Shown here: positions 34,001 to 45,057 of the stretch, piece by piece
Layout: each line of letters begins with the position of its first letter
How positions within the stretch are numbered: position 1 is the first letter of the stretch
Origin: Porites lobata
Lineage: Eukaryota; Cnidaria; Anthozoa; Scleractinia; Poritidae
DNA: 64,000 nucleotides
Direction: 5' to 3'
NCBI GenBank assembly: GCA_942486035.1
Contig: CALNXK010000035.1
Location: forward strand, 1,936,001 to 2,000,000
The notes under the pieces: generated by a model
What the model was told of the DNA's origin: nothing
The model's database searches: none
What the model saw: only the letters and a program-made list of their open reading frames with translations
Program-made: the position numbers and the translations under genes

Positions 34001-37000
34001 GCAGAAATCAGGTGTTGTTCACGTGTTGTATTCGCCTTGGCGCCAAGTCCTACGCGAAACAGCACTCAAAGTTCTAAAACTCAGCAGATTTTGCTTTGAA
34101 AATTGGTACGCGGTTTAATAAATTCAAAAGGACCTTGAAACACTCCCAATTCTGAGGTCGTTGCAGCCATTTTTTAAACTCTTACTTTTGACTTTTGAGG
34201 AAAGATTCACCTTTCTTTTTTTAACCCGAATGAAGTCGGCGTATTCGTTTTTGGTCTTAAAATTAAAGTCTGAGTCACTTTTGCTAAGCTACATTGATGT
34301 GGTTTCATTAAAAGATGAAATTAAAAAGAATGGACTGAAACCGCTTACGATTTCTGTCAGCCTTAAATGTTTACAACGAGGTTCCCGCGAAACCTCATGG
34401 GTTCAAGTTGTTTCTTTGCCTTGGGTAATTTGTTGCTGTGTGACCGCAAATATGAAAGTTATTAAAACCCAGAGTGAACCCAACCCAAGCTATTTCCTCA
34501 TTGGGAGCCTTTGGGAAGACGTCCAGTTTGACCGCGCCTAATATATCAGTATATTTTGTCTTTTTGTACGTGTCCAGGTAATGTCAGTTCCAGTAGTTGT
34601 CACAGTGCACGGTAATCAACAGTGTGACGCCGAAGCCACCATCTTCTGGGAAAACGCTTTTTCTGAAAAGGTTTGTCACATACCAGAACACATCCAACTA
34701 ACATCCGAGAAAGCTACAGGGTGGTTACAGTTACCTGACACAAACGGCACTAATTAATTTCCACTCATCGATCTTTGCCCCGATTTTTACAAGTACAACT
34801 ATTTAGCAATTATTGAATTCGGCTTTCGTACGATGTGAAGAATTATGCAGCTCGAGAAGGATGTTATCCACCTCAGCTGAAGGCCGAGGTGGATAGCATC
34901 CTCCGAGATCTGCATAATTCTTCACATCATACGAAAGCCGAATTCAATAATTGTTTTATTATTCATTCGAAATATTTCTCCGTTCTTAACAAGCTTACGT
35001 CATCGTAGAATAGTGGCGTATTTCTCGGCGCGGTTTGAGGATGTAAACAGATGTTTTTCCTTGCAGATACATCTAAAAAGTAGATAACTTCCATCGAGCG
35101 ATATGTTTTGCTTATTCTTGCATTTATTCTGTGCAGTTTTAGCCTGAAATTCAGCTACTTCGTCTTCGGATGGCCGTGAACGCCATTTTTTAGTTCACTG
35201 TGAATAAACAGCTAGTCAGCTGCGCCTTGAAACAAGGTTGATCAATGGTCTATTGCCCATGCGGCCTCGTTTCCAATCCAATATACCATCGATCAACCTT
35301 GTTTCCAAATAAATATACCATCAATGGAAAATTGCTCTCATCTTCCAAATTTGGTCAGCGGCACCGTTTTATTATGAAGAATTAGACGAGGGCTTTGAGC
35401 CAAACAGAAACGGCGAAATATTTTGAATGAATAATTATTAATAATCCAAATTTTACCATTAGTGGCAACCTAAGAAGGAGCTTAAGCGAAGCAGTTTTTA
35501 CTGAATCAGTTACGTTAAACTTTTCAATTTCCCTTCACTTCAATAAAGCAAAAGAATTTGATAAGGTTTTAGGCGAGATTCTACTTGTATATTTAACCTT
35601 TATTGGGTTACCTCCCATGTAGTTTCATGAAGTTAATTTGTTTTATTTAGGAAAGGAAGTTGTTTGATGTCCCAGATCAGATTGAGTGGCCTCGTCTTGC
35701 TGATGCTCTGAACAAACGATGGGTGCTTAGCAACGGCCGCGAACTCACACCAGACTGCGTTGCTTATTTGGGAACCAAACTTTTTCCAGGTAAAACCCTC
35801 CGGTCATTACTACAGCGTATCTGCTTTCCTTTTATTTAATGAAAGGTCGCAAAATTCATTACCCACTCTTCTATCTTTTTGCTTTTGTTTCTGGTTTTTG
35901 TGAAAGCACTCTTCCAAGCATTTCTGAAGTAATAATTTGAACTACAAGCGAATTATTTGGCCAATCAGAAGAGAAGGGTCTAACTCTGATTGGTGTTTGT
36001 TTTGATTGGGTCACCAGATGTCTGGTGGAGTAAAGCCTTTCGTGTAAACAAAGTACATACTGTGCGAGAAACATTAACGCTGCTTTTCGTTTCTCTCCAG
36101 GGAAAATGGAGGGAGGATTAGACAACGCCATGGTGACAAGGCAAATGTTAAACCGAGTGAGCATTGTTTATGGTTTTTATCTACACGTTTGAAATTTCAC
36201 GTGCAATATATTATGGTGGAGGTGAAGAGGGAATAAAGTGCATCTTAAAGGCAAATTATATCCACGGAACAAAGTTATTTATTGCTTGAAGCAGAGGAGC
36301 GTAAATTACGCAGCATTATCTCTGCCCTAAACTCGCTTTTGGCTTTTGCTTATCAGGATCACATGAATGGCCGCTCATTCTCTTTTTGGAAGTGGTATTA
36401 TGGAGCTTTGGATGTAGTCTACAGACGATTGGTGGACGAATGGAGAGATGGGTAAGTAACATCCGAAGCTCAACGGCTATTGGTTATAAAGAATTTTTTC
36501 CTCTTTGATATCATTCATAACTTGGGTCCTCACTATGTGACGCACATTTTGCATACTTCTCAAAAACTTGCTATTTTCCTCTGCTCCTTGAACGCTTAAA
36601 ACCTTTTGAATAAGCATGAGTTTGGTTTGATTCTAAGTTATGCTGCATTTATAAAGTTGTTTTCCTTGTGGTTAATTCCGAGACCTCACTTAACACCAGC
36701 TCAAAAATGCAATTATACGGACATTGTGGTGTCCGTTTAGGGATACTTCATTTGGGTTGCGTTCCTTTGGGATTATTGGGATCAGGATTTGTGAACCAAG
36801 ATGACTCAGATCGTGATTGATCAGGGGAACCAACGAATCCTCGTCCAGATCGGGTGTCAGTTCCATTTGATGCACCATTGTCCAAGTGACGTTGAGTCAT
36901 AAATCCTGATCCACAAAGCAAATTCCTTATGCTAAAAGACTGGATTATTTCTTCATTTGCGTGTGATTCCGTGTATAACAATATATTTAAGCAGGGATCC

Positions 37001-39605
37001 CATAAAAAACCTACCAATCTAAACGAGTTACTTATTTGACTGTGTAGGCACGTGGCTGGTTTTGTCAGCAAACAGGAAGCACATGCCAGGCTCAGAGGGT
37101 GTAATCCTGGTACATTTATACTGCGCTTCAGTGACAGTGAGCTGGGTGGTGTCAGTGTTGCTTATGTTTCTATGATTGAGACTGGTGAGTCCTGTGTTTA
37201 CTTGAATACAAATAAATGTTCGTAACAGAAATAAATACACCAGAACCCTGAGTTGATAGGCCAGATTCGAGTTATTAACATTCATACTTGGCGCCGATAC
37301 TAAGGGTTATGAAACGAAAGAAATTGCATAGTTTATTTCTTTTGTTTTATTCCCTTTCAACTTAAAACAATCAAACAACAACAGAAGGCTTTTAAAAGGG
37401 TTGTTATCAATTGAAATTTGAAACGCTCGTTACGCGCAGAAATTGCCGCCAAAGGTGCTAGCCTGCTAGTTTTTGCGTGCGCATATTTTTCAGGTGTACA
37501 TATCACGCTGTCTTGTAAAAGACCTGAGGTCAATTTAAAGAAGCTTTTACATAATTGTGTAATTTACATGTTACACCGAATTTACACTGAATTTTTTGTA
37601 AAATTGACCTCTGATCATTTTACTTAAGTTTTCCACCTGAAACGCCGCGTCGTGTCCTTAGCTTCGAGCGAAGTATGAGTTTTGGTAATACGAAACTGGC
37701 CTATTAAGTGTAGCCCAATCAGACGAGCAGAATTAGCAAAATAGCTGCCCTTTAGTTTTGCCGAGATATGTCAGTCATGATCTCGAGCAATGATGTTTGT
37801 CCTCTCTTATCTCCGTACCTCTCTTCATCTGCTCAACAAAGGCCGTATAGCTTCTGCTTGGTCCAGTAGCTTAACATAAGTTGGCTTCCATTGTTTTCTT
37901 CCTTATGCAGGTTGAATAGTGGATGTAAGAAAACGGTAGAGAGGTTTGCTTGTCAGAATATCCTTAACTAGCTCTTCTGTTTTCCAGGTCAGTGTGAGGT
38001 GTTTGATGTCGAGCCTTGGACAAACGCTCACTTGCAAATGCGAAAGTTTTCTGACCGGCTCAAAGACTTAAGGGAGCTAGTTTATCTTTATCCAAACATA
38101 GATAAGGACGCCGCTTTCAGCCAATACTACACCAATGACGGTAAGTATATTTATCCGTTTGCAAGATAATTGGCTTTCATCAACCCCAACCCCCCCCGCA
38201 CCCCAGCCGTAGGTTATGTTTCAAGGCATCGGGGAGGGTGGAAAGTTCACAATGCCGGATAGGAGTGTAATAAGCAATGACATTTCAGCCTGTTCTTTCC
38301 CCGGGCCGACACTTCTCCTTTTGATCAAGAATTGCATGGGTTAAATTAGTTTAAGTTTTGTTTTCCTTTGCTTCAAACTCGGTTATCTTACATTACCCTA
38401 GCCAAAAACAAAAAGGAAATAAAATTTAAAAGACGATAAATTAGAACCACAACTTTTAGAATGTGCTCCACGTTGTCATTGTCATTTCTGAAGGTGGTTG
38501 CATTGATACTTGTGTCTAAGCTTGTTTTTTTCTCCCATGAATGAAATGCGAAATTTATTAGTTGGACCTTAGTGGCGTGAACCCTCTAAAGGAGTTGCAT
38601 TTTTCTTTACATAGAAAACGTTTCCGCCGAAGGACGCACAGGATACCAACCAGCAGTTTTGGCCTTAAGACTGGTCGGGTAGGTACCCTGTATGCGACGG
38701 TAACTTCTAGTCACGTTTATAACGGTATAAGCCAAGGGTGAGAAATCAAAAAGGGCCCGCTGTATGAATGAAGAACGTCAGGAACAGGGCAATATATAAC
38801 TTTAGACTTTTCAATATACACCGTACTTGCAATGTCGGTGTCACACTATTCAAATCACCTGCTATAATGGTTACACAAGCGAAAATTTTAATCCAATTTA
38901 TGGATCTAGTACTTTTGTCGCTGCAAGTCGTTGCGTATGCTCGTCGTGTTTTCGCTTTATATAGATGCAGGAAACTGATGAGCATAAGGTGTCTTCCGTT
39001 CATAACAATAACAAAAAAGAGGAAGGAAAAGACGGAGATAGTAGTGTCGTGACATGCTTTTGTTGGTGACATTTATGAATTGTTTGTTTTCTGTTCTGTT
39101 CAGTAATCCAGGCGGCAGAAGTCCCATGCACCAGGGATCACAAGATGGTAGCATGGTAAGTGTTTTTTGTTGTTGTTGAATGTTTTGTCTATTTATTTTG
39201 TATTAGAAGTAATAACTGTCTCTTGCTTGTCTAATTTCCGTAGTAATTTCTTTTTTCGTTGCCTAGGAAACTCCGTCAACAAGCTCGTTTCCAGTTACTG
39301 GTTTTCCAGATATGTCTTATGGTGGTGGCTTGTATCCAGGCTCCCCCGCTTCTCCAGCTTCGCCCCAGTCTGTCGCCTCTACCGTTCTAGATACTGACCT
39401 CGGTTTGGCAAACCAGGAAATTGTGGGCGACTTTGGTCAGCTGGCGTCAGAACTCGCTTTGAGTAACGTGTTTCTTAGCGGTCTTCACCAGGGAATTAAC
39501 CCTGGTCCTGCCAGTTATCTATCTGCAATGGCGGCGGCCATGGGTGATGACTGCTTTGCAGATCTTTTGCTCTCAGATGACGTTAATGCCGCGCAGCCGC
39601 AGTAG
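23416..39605 (+). CDS. STAT: STAT transcription factor, 26 coding exons, complete
   Basis: Coding exons: 23416-23555, 24136-24235, 24852-24938, 25610-25699, 26817-26936, 27111-27192, 27583-27644, 28730-28822, 29708-29856, 29970-30021, 30808-30914, 31037-31105, 31752-31817, 31902-31946, 32759-32798, 32896-32949, 33466-33582, 34578-34670, 35651-35789, 36101-36156, 36357-36451, 37048-37184, 37988-38140, 38615-38678, 39105-39156, 39267-39605. They sum to 2601 bases in one frame, or 866 residues. Tyrosine-phosphorylated STATs dimerise through SH2 domains and act in the nucleus downstream of JAK-type kinases. The N-domain (1 to about 125) has YLMQWLDQQPW. A coiled coil spans about 140-325. The DNA-binding domain includes VTEEKSALVF (468-477) and VPVVVTVHG. 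The linker is about 523-590. The SH2 domain has GTFILRFSDSE with phosphate-binding Arg645. Tyr726, in RTGYQPAV, is the expected activation site. The tail has three Ser-Pro pairs (780-787). The intron after 32798 starts with GC. It is somewhat longer than vertebrate STAT5. All other introns read GT-AG. Confidence 0.96.
26090..26276. mobile_element. pogo/Tigger-like MITE with TA target duplication
   Basis: The ends CAGTTGACTCC and GGAGTCGACTG form an inverted repeat, flanked on each side by TA (26088-26089 and 26277-26278). The interior repeats TTCGAGTTAT-type words. It lies in a STAT intron. TA duplication and ends of this type are typical of Tc1/mariner-pogo derived MITEs. There is no transposase. 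Confidence 0.75.
27982..28049. repeat. short foldback element in a STAT intron
   Basis: AACAATTATTCCTCGAG at the left pairs with GCGAGAGGAATAATTGTT at the right around a CCCGAATGG-containing centre. From memory this is a common coral repeat, but it was not searched. Confidence 0.6.
28175..28350 (-). repeat. dispersed repeat, copy 2 (uninterrupted)
   Basis: Both blocks of the repeat at 7240-7690 occur here in reverse orientation, about 115 bases apart. The TIR element that interrupts copy 1 is absent. It lies in the same STAT intron as the foldback at 27982. Confidence 0.7.
30228..30345 (-). repeat. tRNA-derived SINE in a STAT intron
   Basis: On the minus strand the sequence begins with a tRNA-like head: TTGGTAGAGCACTGCACC is a good A box, and AAGGGTTTGAATCCC is a good B box. 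It continues with a non-tRNA body containing a short CAACTGCAAAAGTTG hairpin. A functional tRNA is unlikely, as no proper acceptor stem is seen. From memory similar SINEs are abundant in corals. Confidence 0.7.
31405..31670. repeat. dispersed repeat rich in CGGGAT(T/A) words
   Basis: GGGATTCGGGATTTC, CGGGATTGAA and CGGGATAACGGGATTGAA recur several times over about 260 bases in a STAT intron. The small open frame across it comes from the repeat itself. Confidence 0.55.
33290..33342. repeat. AAT/AAC microsatellite in a STAT intron
   Basis: (AAT)n, (AAC)n and (AAT)n runs follow each other. Read directly. Confidence 0.9.
33781..34543. mobile_element. non-autonomous TIR element in a STAT intron
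   Basis: The left end AATAGGTGCGGTCACACTAG is inverted at the right end as CCAGTTTGACCGCGCCTAATAT, with a few mismatches. A second GTGTGACCGCAAAT motif lies inside, near 34437. The interior has one 126-codon frame without recognisable motifs. It ends only 34 bases before the next STAT exon. Confidence 0.6.
34807..34953. repeat. 147-bp near-complete palindrome in a STAT intron
   Basis: Arms of about 68 bases (starting CAATTATTGAATTCGGCTTT) are reverse complements with only a few differences around a loop of about 11 bases. It abuts the inverted-repeat pair 34958 and 35437, so it may be one end of that larger element. Confidence 0.85.
34958..35437. mobile_element. MITE-like element with 25-bp inverted ends
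   Basis: ATTATTCATTCGAAATATTT at the left and CGGCGAAATATTTTGAATG at the right are inverted repeats with few mismatches. The interior includes two GGTTGATC/GATCAACC words in opposite orientation. It lies in the STAT intron between the exons ending at 34670 and starting at 35651. Confidence 0.6.
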
Positions 39606-41387
39606 AGGCTAGTTTTGAACCTTGGAGACAGTCGAGGAAAAAAGTCACCGTTTCTTGCGCATGTAACTGACACCATATATCTGCCAACCGGTAAATTTAG
39701 TGAACACAGTTAAAAGGCAGCTGGGAGTGCGTTCGATCGATCAAAAATAAGAATCAGTTTTCAGAGAAATGTTATGGAATGAAATAATAGATACATCATG
39801 CTAATATGTGAATAATGTATGTGAGGCAGTTGTGGAGGTTTCATGGAGAAATGGATGCCTCAATATGTTAATTCCATTTATTCCATTTTCGGACAACAGT
39901 TAATTGAACGCGTCTCAGATAGAAAAGGCACTTTTTTCCTCGACTGACGGTATAAAGGTTTCGTATGATTAAGTGGTCTCTTATTCGAAATGGCTTCGTT
40001 TTATGGCGACAATGGAGTTTATTTACTTTTTTCTGGACCTGAATGTTTTATGCAGGCGAAAACTTTAATGGTTCGGTCTAAAAAGACATCCCGCGAAAAA
40101 CAGGCCAAGATATGCGGCTCATATTCGTCTCAAGTTTACGTATCGTTGGCGAGAAGCAAGTGAGACGTCCAGGGGACGTAAGAGATCCCTTTGTACACGG
40201 GGCGATTCTTCAACCGGTGTATTTAGTGAGTGACAATAGAGAGAGAAATTATAGTCCAGACTTGGATTGTAATTATTTATCAGTCTCTAGTGGGACTAGC
40301 CAAGAAAATATTAAAAGTCTTTATTTTGCGCAGCAAATTATAAAGTGCTAAGTTATATCACAGATTTTTCAAAGAATTGAATTTTCCTTTTCAAGTATAA
40401 ACTTACAGAAAGTTTAAAATCATGTTTTAAACTGCAGCAGTGGTCGCGTGAGTGATTGCTGGGTGTCGGCGCGCTTCAGTTTTCGTGTTTAGTTTATCGC
40501 ACACTGCAGTACAGGAAAGAATTTTGTCTCTCTTCCTACAAGGAAACTATTCTCATCTTGTTTCCAACCTTTGAATAGAATTCCGGAGGTTATTTTATCT
40601 TCTCCAAGGTTTAATAACTAGACCTTAGCTCATAGTTATTCATTAACTGTGCTTCAGTGACAGATATAGATGTGTCAATTAAACAATTTGTTTTTAGCTT
40701 GGGTCCTCTTGCAAACCTATTTCCTGAAAAAGGTTTGTACCAGGCCATGCAGGGGCATTTCAGACCCTTTAAAACACAGCTTATTTCATGTTTTTATGTG
40801 TCTGTTTAGAACATCTTTTTTCTTTTCATTTGAATAATTTTAAGGTTTTATGTTACCTGTTTTAAAGAGCGACAGTACTTTCTTCACGTTGTTCTGTTTT
40901 CTTTCGACATTCTGATGTTCAGAATCCTTGTTACCTCTCAGAAAACCTTTTTTTCCGGAACAGAACCTCGTAGAGGCCGATTTTTTTAACAGTGCTTACC
41001 TACCTACAAGAAATTCATGCCGAGAGTTTGTTTGGGAGAGTTCGTTAAGATGTCCCTTTCATTAGAAAGCTATTTTTGCGACGTCCCATGCGAGACTATT
41101 TGGACAAAAGGCAAAATTTTGTAACTGAAAAATTCCTGTAGGAAGGTATCGTGAACTTTCGTCATTGGACTAAACCTTTTCAGGTGCTATAAATACCGTA
41201 GTCAAAGTTCAACAACGAACCTTTGGGAAACGTTACTAGGCTGGTGGGCTTTTCTAGGCGTCGTTCAGGCGATAAACTAACTGTCCATTTGCTTGTTATT
41301 TGTTACTCCTCCCTATTAGTTAAAAATGTGCTTAGCAAATGTAAAAAGCGCGGGAATGTAAACATATACCAGGGCTGTTGATTGTAA

Positions 41388-41393
41388 AATAAA
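41388..41393 (+). terminator. candidate poly(A) signal for STAT
   Basis: The AATAAA within TTGTAAAATAAAAG lies about 1.8 kb after the STAT stop codon and is followed by T/G-rich sequence. It implies a long 3' UTR; nearer variant signals were not excluded. Confidence 0.25.
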
Positions 41394-41913
41394 AGAATCG
41401 GATGCAAAGTGACTTTGTTAAAATTTAGGTGGTTAGTGTCGTAGTGCACTTGTTAAAGCTTATCTTATGCAAAAAAATGGTTTTCATTGTTCTTTTCTAA
41501 GGACAGAGCAGATTCGTCGTCTTGTATGAAAATAATGTAGTAATTAGCGATTAAACAAACTAAAGATATAAATTTTGCTTCTGCGGGTCTTAATGTGAAG
41601 TGCCCTTCTCTATCTTGCAATGAAGAGCTCTCTACTAGGTGGACTGCGGATAAATGCAGAGGTACGCGTGACAGTTGATTTTGTTGCCAAACGTTAACGA
41701 CTCGGGTCTCTAAGAATGTGAAGTTGTACTGCAATGTCGCAAAGGGAAGGTTTTTTCCCACTGTTTGTGAGATTTCTGGTGTTCAGATGACGCCACTTGC
41801 TTAAAGAACTGAACTTGGAGCTTTATAAGCAGAGACTACCGTTGGCGGTGAATGCCCGACCTCGCAGTTCAGCTTTGTAAAACGGTCAAGACTCCAGAAT
41901 TTGGAAAATTAGC

Positions 41914-42070
41914 AAATCGACAACAATTTTCCATGGTCTGTACTCTTATCGAACATAGAAATGACGTCAAATTGTTCAAAACTCAAGTGGAAGGCGAGTG
42001 GATTCGCTGCAAAGTTTTGAACATTTTGACGTCATTTCCATGTTGGGCAAGAGAAAATTGTTGTCGATTT
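41914..42070. mobile_element. MITE-like foldback element
   Basis: The left arm starts AAATCGACAACAATTTTCC and includes AAATGACGTCAAATTGTTC. The right arm repeats these inverted and ends GAAAATTGTTGTCGATTT. It is a long imperfect hairpin without coding capacity. Confidence 0.75.
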
Positions 42071-42340
42071 GTTTTTTACAATAACATTGACAATTTTTGG
42101 CGACCACTTCCGTTCAAGTGAAAACCAAATTGCGCATGTTTCTCGATCAATCAGCGAACGAAATCGTTCAGGTATTGTAAAATGTTAAATTTGTGACTTT
42201 AGACGTCAAAAATTCTCTTTACCGTTTCTTTCTCGCTGGCAGACTGTTTTAGGGCAGGATATACTGCCAAAATTATTGATTCCCATGATTCGAAACGAGC
42301 TCAAAGGGTGTAAGGAATAGAAGAGAGTTGAATGGCTAAC

Positions 42341-42498
42341 CCAAGTTGTTCGAAAGTTGGATAATGCTATCCATGCATTGGATAGATCACTTATCCACTG
42401 AATATCGCAAGTGGGTTTCGTAATACTTATCCACTGGATAGCGATTAATGGTCATTCATCCTGTGGATAGCGCTATCCAACTTTTGAACAACCGGTCC
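42341..42498. mobile_element. MITE-like element of TTATCCACTGGATA words
   Basis: The ends are inverted: AGTTGTTCGAAAGTTGGATA at the left, TATCCAACTTTTGAACAACC at the right. The interior is several alternating copies of ATCCACTGGATAG-type self-complementary words. No open frame of note. Confidence 0.75.
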
Positions 42499-43117
42499 CA
42501 GACAAATAGCCTTTTTTGGCTCTGTAAACAATGCTTGAGGTAAACAATGATATGAATTCAACGATGAATACTTAGATACCGCGCTAGCTCAGTCAGTACG
42601 GGGAGTAACTATCAAAGTGAAATCAGATTGTTATCAACATTATTTTGGATCCCGCTCACAGAGAAGTTTTTCTTTACGTTTTTTTTATCTCTTTTGGTGC
42701 CTTATTTTCAATTTTCTTTTTTACTTTAAACAACACACTGGTAAATTTAAACCACCTGAACCCAGGTCTTTCGGTTCAGTCATCTCCATAAGCGAAAGTA
42801 AGATGAACCGAACCTAAGATAGGGCTCAGGAAATGTGAGCGTGCTTGAGGTACTGGCCAGACCGTGGGTTGGGGTACGTGTGTTATCGCTTGCTCTTTTA
42901 AATTTGTATCATTTTAATAGAAGTAGACTAGAAATACGTGAATTGCAGGACCTCGCGTAGCACTCCGGGGGAATGAAAGCAAACAGTAGGAAGAAGATTT
43001 ACATATTTAAAAAACTTACGCTATCTATAAAACAAAACAAAACAAAACTACAATAACTAAAAAAAAACAAACAAACAAAAAGGAAAAAAGAAAAGGAAAG
43101 AAGACAAAAAGAAAAAC

Positions 43118-43190
43118 AGCTTCCGTCCGTAATCGAACTCGGGACCTTGTACGTGCCGGGCCGTTTCATTACCATTACACCACATGCTCC
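43118..43190 (-). repeat. tRNA-like sequence, pseudogene or SINE head
   Basis: The minus strand reads GGAGCATGTGGTGTAATGG (a good A box, TGGTGTAATGG), then GGTCCCGAGTTCGATTAC (B-box-like). The T stem and acceptor stem do not pair properly, so it is not a working tRNA. A pyrimidine-rich run follows on the same strand, as expected for a SINE body or tail. Confidence 0.5.
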
Positions 43191-43770
43191 TTGACACACT
43201 AGATAACGTCTGGGCGGACACTAAGCGTTGTATAGATTCATAAATAAATAGAAATATGGGGAGTTTGCAGCTGGCTAAGACCGCGACGCGCGAGGAATTA
43301 AAACATTCAGGTGTAAAAGTGTTATTAATAGGTGGTTTATGTTCCCACGGCTCCTTTAACCAGGACGTATGGCAACCAATTCTGGCAATATTCTACTTAG
43401 CACAATGTAAACAAAGGATTTCTTTTAATTAACTACCCTATTAAAAAATGCTATTCAATCAATTACAAAAAAATAAATAACTCAAAACACTCAATTGCAG
43501 AGCGTACATATATAGGACTAAGAGCGAGAGTTTCAACACCAACTTCGTGTTCTCTTTCCTTGTGTCAAGTACTCAGGGCTGACCTAATCTGGTTCCCAGA
43601 TCTCCCACGGGCAAACGACAGAGTGATATCTTGGTTCGAGATAAGTGCTAGCCAACAACAGGTAAGAATTATCGTTCTCTGGATACAGTTTACTCTCAAA
43701 TTAAAATTCCTTTATGTAGTCAGATGTTAAGGTCAGTATTATCCCTCGAACAGCATTGTCCAGGCTGCTG

Positions 43771-44891
43771 TTAATAGAAGTCATCGTAATAAGCGTCGTC
43801 ATCTTCATCCACTCTATCCTCTTGAAACGAATGCTCTGACCGAGTGTTGACTTCCTTAGACCATCGAAAACAAGTGAAACATTCCATATTGTTTAGACAG
43901 ACGAATAGGCTTAAATCCACAAGACTTACTACGCCAAATATGAGAAAGGAGGTCGTGGCGCCAGCGTAAGTGATTAACAATCCCCCAACTACCCCTCCCC
44001 CACCATTGCCTAGACCCCAGTGCACTCCTCCAAGTATTCCTTGCATAGTTGCGGGTGCCCCGGGGATGAGTCCCACAAAGACAACAGCCGCTGACCATAC
44101 TGCAGCCGTCGACAAGCCGTGAAGAATTTCAAAAGGTAAAACTATCCAGCTATTGGTAATAAAAGCGTAACCAAAGAAACGAATAATGTAGCATGATAGA
44201 CCAACGTATAGCACTTGATGATGCCCAATCCATTTGATAAAATATCCAGAGAAACAGTAAACCATTACTTCCGAAATGCAGTGTATTGCTGTTATGATGC
44301 TAAACAGGAGTTGTGAACCCCCTAAATCTTGTAAGTGCCAAAAGAGAAATGTTTGTATGAACCCCAAAGCACTTCCACACAGCAGGATCGTCCAAATAAA
44401 GTAAATGTACCGACAGTCGAAAAGCAATACAAGTCCCTGCCATATGCCTTCTTCTTGCGATTTTTTCACATCAAATTCAAATAAAGCTCCTATTAATAAT
44501 GCCACACCCATGAGGCACGCAAAAACATAAAAACAAGGCAGGTAGTTAACGCTCAAAGGATTGTTACAGTTATTGATTTCTTCAATTGTACTTATACTTG
44601 CCCCAACAACAAATGCCGCCAGCCCCCAACCAAATGCACCCCACAGACGCTGTTTACCGTAATCCTCTTGCCGGTTACCTAGTAATTAAGAACAACTTCT
44701 GTAAGAAACGTCTTAGTACGAGAGGTAGGCAGGCTCACGGTGCAATATTACGCGCAATACATTCCAAAATGCCTCTGAAAAAAATTAGAATATTTTTGTA
44801 GCTGTAATCAAGGGTTAGTATAGGTGATAGCATGATTTGTAGTGATATTTGGCATAAATACCACGAGTGATATTTCGAAATTGTTATACGC

Positions 44892-44923
<32 letters not shown>

Positions 44924-45025
44924 AGACAATTTTGAAATATCACGGCTGGTATTTATGCCATATATCACGTACAAATCATGCTATTATTTGTTTATACTAC
45001 TACCCACAAAAGGTTTGTAATTTTC

Positions 45026-45057
<32 letters not shown>

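Larger units (their letters stand above)
39606..43770. other. spacer between STAT and the MFSD6-like cluster
   Basis: It begins with the STAT 3' UTR. No supported coding exon. It carries inverted-repeat elements at 41914-42070 and 42341-42498, a tRNA-like repeat at 43118-43190, and an A-box-like word at 42575-42595 without a matching B box. Confidence 0.5.

Noticed and set aside
34161..34541. 126-codon frame inside the TIR element in a STAT intron
   Set aside because: No transposase or other motif. It ends at the element's inverted repeat and probably is a decayed internal part or chance.
38746..39072. Antisense frames of 94-108 codons within a STAT intron
   Set aside because: Present on both strands in the same place, hydrophobic AT-driven composition and no start context.
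42575..42600. Possible tRNA gene (GCTAGCTCAGTCAGTA word)
   Set aside because: An A-box-like word only. No B box at the right distance and no cloverleaf pairing.
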